DNA of 64,000 nt. It comes from Macrocybe gigantea (lineage: Eukaryota > Basidiomycota > Agaricomycetes > Agaricales > Callistosporiaceae). Below the pieces are notes generated by a model. That model made no database searches and was not told the DNA's origin. It saw nothing but the letters and a program-made list of their open reading frames with translations. The stretch is from NCBI GenBank assembly GCA_011319805.1, contig SJRY01000107.1:1-64000 (forward strand), given 5' to 3'. The first letter of the stretch is position 1, and every line of letters begins with the position of its first letter. Below are positions 11,197-22,738 of the stretch, in pieces. The position numbers and the translations under genes were made by a program.

Positions 11197-14100
11197 TTAC
11201 CCTCTCTTTAGATTCACGTTCTCGCAAAAGACCTTAGTCCAGTTGTCCCCATCCAGTATTAGTCTCTCAGGCAGTCACAGCACATGGGGCCCATGTATGA
11301 ATGAGCTCTTCATTGTAGGTGCGGATGTGATGGAGTGTGGTAGCGAGGAGTTTAAGTCACCAGTTTTCTGTGTGAAGCATTTCCATTGCCTCACAAAGTG
11401 CAATACATTCAGCTGCAGTGGGGCCGGTCCCATCAGAGGTTCGCCTGGTCCAGAGGTGTGTGCGGACAGTCATAATATAGTGCATGTACGTGCCAAGTGT
11501 GATGGCAAGGGGGTCCATGTAGTCACTGCCATTGAGAATCCTTGCTAGATTCTCATGGTCGTTTGGGTGGTTGGGGGTAGGTGCACAGCTGTCATCACTG
11601 CTGTCAATGCTGATGGGGGTATTGGTGGTCATGATGTGTGATTTTTGGTCTTCTTCCCTCTTGTCATGATCCTTTTATCCTAGTTCACAGTCTTTTTTAG
11701 GAAGTGGTCTAGAGCTTGCTGCGCATTCCCCAGTTCCTTCTCTTTGATCCATGTATTCTCTTCATGTCCGTATCCTTTTCATTTGACCAGGAATAGCATT
11801 CCCCTCCCTTGTTTCTTCCTTTTTAGGATCTCTTCTATCTCATACTCTTCTTCATTATTTATGATTTCAGGGGGTGGTGGCAATGGTCACTCTTGTATCT
11901 TGAAACGGGGTCCTTTGTAGGGCATGAGCAGTGTTTCATTGAATACGGGGTGCATCAGCTGCCATAATGCTGGGAGTTCCAGGTGATATGCTAAGGCTCC
12001 TTTCTTTTCAACCACTTTGAACAATCCATATCAGAGTGCTGATAGCTTCTTTGATGGTCAATTGACTGTGATATTGGTGGCTTCAAGCCATACTCTATCC
12101 CCTTTCTTGTATTCACAGGCTGGTCTTCGCCTTGCATCATAATTGTCTTTAGCTCATGTTTGTGCATACTGCAGTGCAGCATTTGCTTCTTTCTGTATTT
12201 GGTTCATTCTTTTGATGAAGTCCTTTGCTGCCAGGTTATTCCCTTCTGTCATCTGTGATTCTCCCTTCCAGGGGTGCATTCCATAGTTGAGGTAAAATGG
12301 TGTCTCCTTTGTTCCCTGGTGCTCTTTGTCATTGTACTGGTATTCTGCAATTGCTATCCATTCTGCCCAATTGTCCTGTAAGTTGTTTGTGAAACTTCTG
12401 AGGAAGGCTTCTGTTTCTTGATGGGATCGTTCCACCTATCCATCTGTCTGTGGGTGATAGGCCGTTGATAAATTTTGCTTTGTTCTGAGTAATTTTAGAA
12501 GTGCTGTCATGAATCACACTGTGAATTGGGGTCCTCAATCACTGATGATCTTTTGTGGGATTCCATGAAGCTGCCACACATTGTCTCGATATAGTCGTGC
12601 AAGACCTTCTGCTATGAGTTCAGTCTTTGTGGGAACTAGGTGGATCATCTTGGTTAGGCAGTCTGTGACTGTGGCAATGGCATTAAAGCTGTTCAAGCTG
12701 GGTAGCGGTCCTATGAGATCTACTCCAATATCTTCCCATGGTTGCTGTGGGACCTCGTATGGGTGTAGGGGTGCATGTTTCTTTTGTCGGATGATTTTGT
12801 TTTGCTGACATGTTTTGCATCCATTGACATACTTCTTGATGTCCATTAGCATTGATGGCCACCAATAGGTGCAGTTTATGAGCTTGTACATGTGGTATTG
12901 TCCTGGATGTCCTCCAATGGGTGTGTCATGGTATTCAAACATGATGTCTTCCTTCAGTTTGTTGTCTGGAGGAATATAGATTTTTCCTCCTATGTATATG
13001 ATGTGGTCTTCTTCTGTGAACCAGTGTGGTTTTTCCTTCAGTCCTGTTATTATGATTGTCTCTCTCTATGTGCATTGTCAAATTTGTTCTATCCTTGAGG
13101 ATTCGATCATCATGATTCCTCTTATTTGTATTGCCTCATTATTTTCTGCTTCTTCTTTTCATGAGTGTTCGTCCTCAAACATCATAAATTTGAAGTCTCA
13201 TTCATTATTCTCTTCCAGATGTCGAATGAATGCTGCTTCTTTGATCATTTGTATGTCATCCTTTTCTGCTAGGTTTTCTTCATATCCTGCCATCTGTGAC
13301 AGGACATCTGCTTTTCCATTGGCCTTTCCTAGTATGTGTCGTAGTTCATAGTCATATTCCTGTAATTTCAGGTACCAGCCGATCTGTCTCGAATTGAGTC
13401 ACTGTGGCTTCCGGAAATATGATAGGTTTTTGTGATCAGTTAATATTTTGAACTTCTCTCAAGCTTCAAGGAGGTATTGTCTCCATGTCTTTAGTGCGAC
13501 CATTATCACAAGAAGTTCCTTGTCATAGATTTTATAGTTTTGCTCCACTGGGGTCATGCATCTCGAAATGAATGCAATTGGGTGCCATAGTCCTTTCTGC
13601 TATTGTGATAGTACCGCTCTGATGGCATATCCTAAGGCGTCTGTTTTGACTCGGAATTTTCCTTCTGTTTGTGGTAGTGCTAGAATGGGTGCTGAGGTTA
13701 TATGTCAAATCAGCTCTTTGAAAGCATCCTGTTGCTTGTCTGTTCACTGGAATGTTTTGTTTCCAGTCAACTCCATCAGGGGTTTAGCGACCTTTGCATA
13801 TCCCTTGATGAATCATCAGTAGAAGTTTGTGAATCCCAAGAACTTTTGTAGTTCTTTCTTCGTCTTTGGGGTTGGCCAGGATTGTATGGCTGTGATCTTC
13901 TCTGGTTCCATTTCTACCTTCCCTTCTCCTATGATGTATCCTAGTACTGGGACTTTTGATGATTTCCAGATGCATTTCGGTCCTTTGATGAATAAGTCGT
14001 TCTTGTTCAGTATTTCCATGACCTCTATGGTGTTCTTTTGGAGTTCCTCTCATGTTCGTCCGATGATCATGATGTTGTCCATATAGATTATGCATACTCT

Positions 14101-14788
14101 TCTTCGTATTTGGTCTTGGAAGAGGCTTGCCATCATTCAGCTGAATGTGCCTGGTGCATTGCACTGTTCAAAGTACATAACTGTCAGTTCAAAGAGTCCT
14201 CTTGCTGTTAGGAAGGCTGCCTTCCATTCATTCCCTTTCTAGATGTATATGTTATTGTATCTCCAGATAATGTCAATCTTGCTAAAATACTTTGCTTCCT
14301 GTAGTATGTTGAGGAGTTTGCTGATGCATGGTAATGGGAATTTGTCTTTAACCATATATTTGTTTATTTCCTAGTAGTCTTGGATTAGTCATTTGCTTCT
14401 GTCCTTCTTGTTGCAAAAGAAACAGGATGCTGCATAAGGTGATTTTGATGGGCATATCTTTCTTGTTCTTAGTCCTTCTTTGACAAAGGCATCTAGTTCC
14501 TCTAGTTTCTTCTGTGTCATTGGGTAGACCTTGCTCAGTATCATTTTGGGTGCATCTTTTGTTAAGTTTATCTCATGGTCCCACTCTTTATAGTCTGGTA
14601 AGTGATCAAAGTTCTTCTCCTCCAAAAGATGTTTAAATCTAGTCAGATATGGGAGTATCTGAGTTCTCATCTTGTCACTGGCTGTGGTTTTCACTGGTTT
14701 GGCCACCTTCTGTATCTTGATTGTTTGGTGATTTATCTTGCATCTTTTGAGGCATCTATTAAAGATGATTTCTTCTGTCCTCCATTTG
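11197..14788 (-). pseudogene. Ty3/gypsy pol: protease end, RT, RNase H, integrase, C-terminal extension
   Basis: Read on the minus strand from 14788: the end of the protease linker, RT start (KVYPMTQKKLEELDAF near 14510; then CFFCNKKD), RT/RNase H junction (PKTKKELQKFLGFTNFY near 13830), the integrase zinc-binding region (H...H near 12900, CKTCQQNK near 12810) and catalytic core (GVDLIGPLPS near 12720, WAEWIAIAEYQYND near 12360), an integrase tail (SIDHQRSYQHSD near 12050) and a further C-terminal frame (11357-11632) also present in decayed form at 24540-24760. RT-RH-IN order is diagnostic of Ty3/gypsy. Many in-frame stops and frame changes show it is dead. Its 5' end is cut at 14788, where an LTR in the opposite orientation begins. 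Confidence 0.87.
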
Positions 14789-15103
14789 TATTATGGACGT
14801 CATTCAAAGAACCCTTCAATGTCTTATCTTATCTTCCCAATATCTCTTATCTCCCCCATCATGCTACACAGCATGCAGCCATTGAGTCACTTTTCTAGTC
14901 ATTCTGAGTCATCTCCTTCCAGTCTTACTCATCCACAGTCTACAGCATTGCACAGCCCATGGTCCATGCTCAAGTACTGTAATGTATATAAGGACTTCCA
15001 GATGTACCAGTAACACTAGGCTTAATATTTCTTTTGCCATTGTCTCAAGACCACTCTCGCACTTAGTCTGCCTGAGTCCTTTTGAGATTCGTCTAGCCTA
15101 ATA
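14789..15103 (+). repeat. Gypsy 5' LTR of the left inverted-repeat unit
   Basis: It starts TATTA (decayed TGTTA) and ends TAATA. A TATATAAG box lies at 14985-14992, and AGGCTTAATAT follows at 15018-15028, 33 nt downstream, where transcription would be expected to start. The 3' part, from about 14968, is identical to the mirror LTR at 22419-22738 while the upstream U3 part differs clearly. The left flank is ATTTG. Confidence 0.9.
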
Positions 15104-17777
15104 AGATATTAAGCCTTGTCGAGACTCACTCAGACTCACACATGCACTACGTCACACTTTATCAAAGATTTGATCAACATTCAATAACAAGCAGTTGCCG
15201 ATCCAGTGAACACTAGTATGAGTGATGAAAGCACTTGGCTCAGAGAAGTAGACCAGACATTGCAGTCCATGCCATTTGCAGAGACAGTCCATGCCACCTG
15301 CAGAGACACTAGCAATCCAAACAAATGGAAGAGAGAGTGCATGCCTACACCAAGTAGCGATAATGAAGAACAGGCATTTCTGAGAGAGTTTGCCTTCACC
15401 ACTACAGATGAACCTGCTGAGATCCTTAGCAAAGGAGCAGCACAACTCATTGCAGAACTTTTCCTAGAAGGAGAATATGGGATAAGCCCAGAAGAGCTAT
15501 GGTCAGACCAGAATCTTCTTGCTAAAGAAGAGGACAAACCTATCCACAAGAAAATGAAAGAAGAATGAACACAAGCCTGGGACTTCAGGTGACAACAGAT
15601 TGAGAACTATAATCACTGAACACAGGAAGAAGACATACTGATACAGAGAGGGCATGATGCACAGAGCATATGACAGAACTAACAAGAATGATACCAAAGT
15701 CAGAGACACACAGGAACGAAACTGACAAACCCCTTCAGAGGACCAACCTGCTGAAGCACAGCATAAGGAGAGAATTGCACTACCATGGCAAAAGTAAGCA
15801 ATAGCAACTGGGATGAATACTATCAGTGGAGGGAGCAAAAAGGATTACTAAAGACAAACAGACTGACTGCTGCAGAGTGGGCTGATTTCAAACAAGCTTG
15901 TAGAACTGCAGGAGTCGATCTAGACTACTGGAAAGAGCAAAGAGAGGAACAAAGACAGAAACAGCTCCAAGAACAGCAAGCCCAAATACAAGTATAACAG
16001 ACCCAAGTATAGCAGACCCAGGAACAGGAGAACTAAGACCAAGACAATGATGAAGAAACTCCCTAAAGGATGATGACAGAATACAAGAGAATCATTGCTG
16101 ATCTGAAATCCTTCACAGGAGATCGAATGGCCTTTGACATTTGGTGGAGGAAGATGAAACTTTACATAACTGCACATGGAGACCTCATGGATACACAGAA
16201 GATTGGAGTGGTCCTGTCTAGAATGACTGATGGACTAGGAGCCCACTGGGCATCAAAGAAGATTGACACCACTACCAATCAAAGCACATGGACTGACTTT
16301 ATAACCAAGATAGAAACACGATTCAGCAATGTCATGTCACTGTCACAAGTAGGAAGCAAACTATTCAATATCAGATAGGAAAACCAACCCATCGATGAAT
16401 TTCTGGATGAATTCATAGACCTCACAGGAAAAGCAGGAATGACAGGAATAGCCCCTTATTTCCTACTTAAGAAGAGCTTAAACTAAAGGATAACAGAAGC
16501 TGTATACTCGATCTCCACACTTCTAATGGATGGAGATGAATATATCAAGACAGTTCAAGCAATTGGAGGAAACATCGATAAATACAGGAATGTGATGAGA
16601 GGAGAATTCACAAGCAATCAGTGCAAGCCTGGAAATCCAAGCTGAGGAGCAGGACAGGCCATGGAAGTCAACAAAGTACAAAGCAATAACTGGTTCAATT
16701 GCAATAAACCAGGACACCTCTCACGAAACTGCCCAGAACTATAAAAGGGAGCAGCAAACATCACATGTTTCAACTGTGGCTTGAAAGAACACTATGCATG
16801 GAACTGCAAGAAGAAGAAGAAAGGAAAATCCTGAGTCAGAGAAGTGAAAGAAGAAGAAGGAGAGGATGAAGAAGATAAGGATGAGGAAAGCTCTGACAAA
16901 GAGGGTTTTGTCGAAGGGTCTGACTAGGAGGTGCTAAATCGCGACCCATACAACTAAAACAGACTCACTTCAATACCAGATATAGATTATCCCATACTCT
17001 AAAATACACCATTTGTGCCAGGCAATCTGAAGCACCAAGGAAAACCATCTGAAGTGACAAACTACCAAAAGGGAAAGAACTTGCAGTACCAGCCAGAATA
17101 TGAATATGAAAAGGAATAGCAATGATAACACTAGAAGTCAATAGCGGAGCAGACAGGACCTGCATCAACACTACAATAGTAGCAAAAATAGGGCTGAAGA
17201 CATGATGAATCAAGAAGATTCCAATCATAAATGCAGACAGGTCACCCAACCGCCAGAAAACAGCAGACCAAGTAGCAGAGGTCCACATCGATATTAAAGG
17301 ATACAAGGAGCATATGGAAGCCATCGTACTTGATATTGGAAAGACTGATATGCTACTAGGACATGACTGGCTTGTCTACTACAATCCAACACAGATGCCC
17401 TAAAATGTGCAAGATAAATCACCAAACAATCAAGATACAGAAGGTAGCTGAACCAGTAAAAACCACAGCCAGTGACAAGACAGGAACCCAGATACCCCCA
17501 TATCTGATCAGATTCAAACACCTCTTCAAGGAGAAGAACTTTGATCGTTTACCAGATCACAAAGAATGGGACCACAAAATAAACTTAATGAAAGATGCAC
17601 CCAAAACAATACTGAGCAAGGTCTATCCAATGACGCAGAAGAAACTAGAGGAACTAGATGCCTTTATCGAAGAAGGGCTAAGAATAGAAAAGATATGCCT
17701 ATCAAAATCACCTTACATAGCACTCTGCTTCTTTTGCAATAAGAAGGATAAAAGCAAACAACTCATCCAAGACTATC
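15104..17777 (+). pseudogene. Gypsy internal region: gag, protease, start of RT; deleted 3' pol
   Basis: Gag frames lie at 15206-15568, 15785-15997 and 16070-16378 (MAFDIWWRKMKLYITAHGD and WASKKIDTTTNQSTW are capsid-like). A zinc-knuckle region follows near 16690-16800; the second knuckle CFNCGLKEHYAWNC is intact, but the first has Trp in place of its first Cys (WFNCNKPGHLSRNC). The protease site reads VNSGAD near 17130, where D-S-G is expected, and its end is GKTDMLLGHDWL near 17340. RT begins normally but stops at IQDY (17775), directly joined to the LTR. The rest of RT, RNase H, integrase and polypurine tract are missing. In-frame stops separate the frames. Confidence 0.88.
15106..15116 (+). 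promoter_or_regulatory. Putative self-priming primer-binding site
   Basis: ATATTAAGCCT lies 2 nt after the 5' LTR and is the exact complement of AGGCTTAATAT at 15018-15028, the expected first bases of the transcript (33 nt after the TATA box). This is the layout of Tf1/sushi-type self-primed retrotransposons, in which the RNA 5' end folds back to prime minus-strand DNA. The mirror copy has the same at 22406-22416 and 22494-22504. Confidence 0.7.
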
Positions 17778-18097
17778 TGTTATAGACATCACCCAAAGGA
17801 CCATTCAATTTCTTATCTTATCTTTTCCATATCCCTTATCTTCCCCATCATGCTGCACAGTATGCAGCCATCAAGTCATCTCACTTCCCTAGTCACTCTG
17901 AGTCATCTCCTTCCAGTCTTACTTATCCACAGTCCACAGCATTGCATAGCCCATGGTCCGTGCTTGAGTACTGTAATGTATATAAGGACTTCCAGATGTA
18001 CCAGTAGCACTAGGCTTAATATTCCTTTTGCCATTGTCTCAAGACTACTCTCGCACTTAGTCTGCCTGAGTCCTTTTGAGATTTATCTAGCCTAACA
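17778..18097 (+). repeat. Gypsy LTR, inner end of left arm, followed by CCTTT
   Basis: This is a 320-bp LTR with intact TGTTA...TAACA termini. It follows the truncated RT without a polypurine tract and is followed by CCTTT (18098-18102). The partner half of this duplication, AAAGG on the plus strand, lies beyond the LTR at 22419-22738. Confidence 0.92.
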
Positions 18098-19163
18098 CCT
18101 TTCAGAGAACCAACCCACTGAAGCATAGCCTAAGGAGAAACCTGAACAACTATAGTAAAAGTAAGCAAAAGTAACTAGAACAAATACTATTGATAGAGAG
18201 AGTGGAAAGAATTACTGGAAATAAAAGAACCAACTACTATAGAGTAGGCTGATTTTGAACAAGCCTGCAACATTTCTAAAATCAACCTAGACTATTAGAA
18301 AGAATAAAAAGAGGAGCAAAGATAGAAACAGATCCAAGAGCAGCAAGCTCAAGTACAACAAATTCAAGAACAGCAGAATTAAGGACAAAGTGATAATCAG
18401 AAAACTCTCCAAAGAATGATAACAGAATATAAAGGAATTATTACTAATCTAAAATTCTTTATAGAAGATCAAATATAGCCTTCGACATTTGGTGCAGGAA
18501 GATGAAACTATATGTGAATGCATATGAAAATCTTACTAATGAACAAAAGATCAGAGCAGTCCTATCAAGGATGGCTGACAGACTAAGAGCCCACTGGGCA
18601 TCAAAAAAAATTAACACTACTACTAATGTGGATATATAGGCTGACTTTGTAATCCAAATTGAAGCATGATTCAGCAATGTCATGTCACTGTTATAAGCAG
18701 AGAGCAAGTTGTTCAATATCAGATAGAGAAACCAACCCATCAATGAATTCTTAGATAAATTCATAAATCTTATAAGAAAGCAGAAGTAATGGAAATAGCA
18801 CCCTGTTTTCTACTTGAGAAGAGCTTAAATTGATAAACAGGAGATGCAGTATACTCAGTCTCTGTACTTCCAGCAAATAGAGATAAGTACATCAAGACAG
18901 TTCAAGCAATTAGTTAAAATATCAACAAATATAGAAATGTAATGAGAGGAGAATTTGCAAACAATCAGTGTAAACCTGAAAACTTGAGCTGAGGATTAGA
19001 ACAAGTAATAGAAGTCAATAAAGTAAAGAGCAACAACTGCTTCAACTATAACAAACTAGGATACCTCTCATGAAACTGCTCCAAACTATGAAGAGAAGCA
19101 GCAAACATCACATGTTTCAATTGCAGTCTAAAGGGATATTATATATGAAACTGCATTAGCAAA
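18098..19163 (+). pseudogene. Heavily decayed gypsy gag (3' half of an older copy)
   Basis: Alignable with 15739-16810 of the younger unit, including the zinc-knuckle region (18980-19150), but full of C-to-T and G-to-A changes and stops. It begins exactly at the CCTTT after the LTR. Its missing 5' half is at 22739-23695 on the other strand. Confidence 0.85.
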
Positions 19164-19425
19164 ATATCTATAACATTATTTGACAATATGAACAATATAT
19201 AATTCAGACAAATTTGTATAGCAATATATTATAATATACATAAGATATATACTATTTTTATAAGAACTATACAATATAATACATTTCTATTTGGTGGGCT
19301 ACAATTATAATTTGACATTATATATACTTGCTAAAAGTGATGGACATTGCTATATTTGGATACAATAGTAATCAACATACAATATGTCCTATCTGTAGCA
19401 TGTTGCAAATACATACCCTTCAAGT
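19164..19425. other. AT-rich tract without recognisable gene
   Basis: Very AT-rich, dominated by TATA and ATAT strings and with no useful open frame. It lies between the decayed gag half and the inner LTR of the right arm. It may be remnant target DNA next to that LTR; its origin cannot be told from the sequence. Confidence 0.6.
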
Positions 19426-19744
19426 TGTTAGACTAGATAAATCTCAAAAGGACTCAGGCAGACTAAGTGCGAGAGTAGTCTTGAGACAATGGCAAAAGGA
19501 ATATTAAGCCTAGTGCTACTGGTACATCTGGAAGTCCTTATATACATTACAGTACTCAAGCACGGACCATGGGCTATGCAATGCTGTGGACTGTGGATAA
19601 GTAAGACGAAGGAAGATGACTCAGAGTGACTAGGGAAGTGAGATGACTTGATGGCTGCATACTGTGCAGCATGATGGGGAAGATAAGGGATATGGAAAAG
19701 ATAAGATAAGAAATTGAATGGTCCTTTGGGTGATGTCTATAACA
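19426..19744 (-). repeat. Gypsy LTR, inner end of right arm
   Basis: Termini TGTTA and TAACA, 319 bp, minus orientation, near-identical mirror image of 17778-18097. The flank at 19421-19425 is CAAGT (complement ACTTG), which differs by one C-to-T change from the ATTTG flanking the left outer LTR at 14784-14788. Confidence 0.92.
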
Positions 19745-22418
19745 GATAGTCTTGGATGAGTTGTTTGCTTTTATCCTTCTTATTGCAAAAGAAGCAGAGT
19801 GCTATGTAAGGTGATTTTGATAGGCATATCTTTTCTATTCTTAGCCCTTCTTCGATAAAGGCATCTAGTTCCTCTAGTTTCTTCTGCGTCATTGGATAGA
19901 CCTTGCTCAGTATTGTTTTGGGTGCATCTTTCATTAAGTTTATTTTGTGGTCCCATTCTTTGTGATCTGGTAAACGATCAAAGTTCTTCTCCTTGAAGAG
20001 GTGTTTGAATCTGATCAGATATGGGGGTATCTGGGTTCCTGTCTTGTCACTGGCTGTGGTTTTTACTGGTTCAGCTACCTTCTGTATCTTGATTGTTTGG
20101 TGATTTATCTTGCACATTTTAGGGCATCTGTGTTGGATTGTAGTAGACAAGCCAGTCATGTCCTAGTAGCATATCAGTCTTTCCAATATCAAGTACGATG
20201 GCTTCCATATGCTCCTTGTATCCTTTAATATCGATGTGGACCTCTGCTACTTGGTCTGCTGTTTTCTGGCGGTTGGGTGACCTGTCTGCATTTATGATTG
20301 GAATCTTCTTGATTCATCATGTCTTCAGCCCTATTTTTGCTACTATTGTAGTGTTGATGCAGGTCCTGTCTGCTCCGCTATTGACTTCTAGTGTTATCAT
20401 TGCTATTCCTTTTCATATTCATATTCTGGCTGGTACTGCAAGTTCTTTCCCTTTTGGTAGTTTGTCACTTCAGATGGTTTTCCTTGGTGCTTCAGATTGC
20501 CTGGCACAAATGGTGTATTTTAGAGTATGGGATAATCTATATCTGGTATTGAAGTGAGTCTGTTTTAGTTGTATGGGTCGCGATTTAGCACCTCCTAGTC
20601 AGACCCTTCGACAAAACCCTCTTTGTCAGAGCTTTCCTCATCCTTATCTTCTTCATCCTCTCCTTCTTCTTCTTTCACTTCTCTGACTCAGGATTTTCCT
20701 TTCTTCTTCTTCTTGCAGTTCCATGCATAGTGTTCTTTCAAGCCACAGTTGAAACATGTGATGTTTGCTGCTCCCTTTTATAGTTCTGGGCAGTTTCGTG
20801 AGAGGTGTCCTGGTTTATTGCAATTGAACCAGTTATTGCTTTGTACTTTGTTGACTTCCATGGCCTGTCCTGCTCCTCAGCTTGGATTTCCAGGCTTGCA
20901 CTGATTGCTTGTGAATTCTCCTCTCATCACATTCCTGTATTTATCGATGTTTCCTCCAATTGCTTGAACTGTCTTGATATATTCATCTCCATCCATTAGA
21001 AGTGTGGAGATCGAGTATACAGCTTCTGTTATCCTTTAGTTTAAGCTCTTCTTAAGTAGGAAATAAGGGGCTATTCCTGTCATTCCTGCTTTTCCTGTGA
21101 GGTCTATGAATTCATCCAGAAATTCATCGATGGGTTGGTTTTCCTATCTGATATTGAATAGTTTGCTTCCTACTTGTGACAGTGACATGACATTGCTGAA
21201 TCGTGTTTCTATCTTGGTTATAAAGTCAGTCCATGTGCTTTGATTGGTAGTGGTGTCAATCTTCTTTGATGCCCAGTGGGCTCCTAGTCCATCAGTCATT
21301 CTAGACAGGACCACTCCAATCTTCTGTGTATCCATGAGGTCTCCATGTGCAGTTATGTAAAGTTTCATCTTCCTCCACCAAATGTCAAAGGCCATTCGAT
21401 CTCCTGTGAAGGATTTCAGATCAGCAATGATTCTCTTGTATTCTGTCATCATCCTTTAGGGAGTTTCTTCATCATTGTCTTGGTCTTAGTTCTCCTGTTC
21501 CTGGGTCTGCTATACTTGGGTCTGTTATACTTGTATTTGGGCTTGCTGTTCTTGGAGCTGTTTCTGTCTTTGTTCCTCTCTTTGCTCTTTCCAGTAGTCT
21601 AGATCGACTCCTGCAGTTCTACAAGCTTGTTTGAAATCAGCCCACTCTGCAGCAGTCAGTCTGTTTGTCTTTAGTAATCCTTTTTGCTCCCTCCACTGAT
21701 AGTATTCATCCCAGTTGCTATTGCTTACTTTTGCCATGGTAGTGCAATTCTCTCCTTATGCTGTGCTTCAGCAGGTTGGTCCTCTGAAGGGGTTTGTCAG
21801 TTTCGTTCCTGTGTGTCTCTGACTTTGGTATCATTCTTGTTAGTTCTGTCATATGCTCTGTGCATCATGCCCTCTCTGTATCAGTATGTCTTCTTCCTGT
21901 GTTCAGTGATTATAGTTCTCAATCTGTTGTCACCTGAAGTCCCAGGCTTGTGTTCATTCTTCTTTCATTTTCTTGTGGATAGGTTTGTCCTCTTCTTTAG
22001 CAAGAAGATTCTGGTCTGACCATAGCTCTTCTGGGCTTATCCCATATTCTCCTTCTAGGAAAAGTTCTGCAATGAGTTGTGCTGCTCCTTTGCTAAGGAT
22101 CTCAGCAGGTTCATCTGTAGTGGTGAAGGCAAACTCTCTCAGAAATGCCTGTTCTTCATTATCGCTACTTGGTGTAGGCATGCACTCTCTCTTCCATTTG
22201 TTTGGATTGCTAGTGTCTCTGCAGGTGGCATGGACTGTCTCTGCAAATGGCATGGACTGCAATGTCTGGTCTACTTCTCTGAGCCAAGTGCTTTCATCAC
22301 TCATACTAGTGTTCACTGGATCGGCAACTGCTTGTTATTGAATGTTGATCAAATCTTTGATAAAGTGTGACGTAGTGCATGTGTGAGTCTGAGTGAGTCT
22401 CGACAAGGCTTAATATCT
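19745..22418 (-). pseudogene. Gypsy internal region (gag, protease, RT start), mirror copy
   Basis: Reverse-complement copy of 15104-17777, with the same truncated RT end at the inner LTR, the same Trp-for-Cys change in the first knuckle and the same Asn in the protease site. All compared frames are identical in translation. Shared damage means the arms were copied from one another or homogenised after the damage arose. Confidence 0.9.
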
Positions 22419-22738
22419 TATTAGGCTAGACGAATCTCAAAAGGACTCAGGCAGACTAAGTGCGAGAGTGGTCTTGAGACAATGGCAAAAGAAATATTAA
22501 GCCTAGTGTTACTGGTACATCTGGAAGTCCTTATATACATTACAGTACTTGAGCACGGACCATGGGCTGCACAATGCTATGGACTGCAGATGAGTAAGAC
22601 TAGAAAGAGATGACTCAGAATGACTAGGGAAGTGAAATGACTCAATGGCTGCATGCTGCACAGCATGATGGGGGAGATAAGGAATATGGGAAAGATAAGA
22701 TAAGAAATTGAATGGTCCTTTGGGTGATGTCCATAACA
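22419..22738 (-). repeat. Gypsy LTR, outer end of right arm, flanked by AAAGG
   Basis: On the minus strand this is a 5' LTR leading into gag. It starts TATTA at 22419 and ends TAACA at 22738. The outer flank AAAGG (22739-22743) is the complement of the CCTTT at 18098-18102. The U3 portion differs from that of the left outer LTR. Confidence 0.92.

Larger units (their letters stand above)
14968..22554. repeat. Large inverted repeat (arms ~14968-18097 and 19426-22554)
   Basis: Coordinates in the internal part of the two arms sum to 37522, so position x pairs with 37522-x. All open frames I compared between the arms translate identically (for example the gag frames at 16070-16378 and 21144-21452, and the RT-start frames at 17363-17785 and 19737-20159). 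The inner LTRs differ by only a few bases, including a one-base length change. Identity ends in the outer LTRs just upstream of the TATA box. The ~1.3 kb spacer holds half of an older gypsy copy and an AT-rich tract. Confidence 0.93.
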
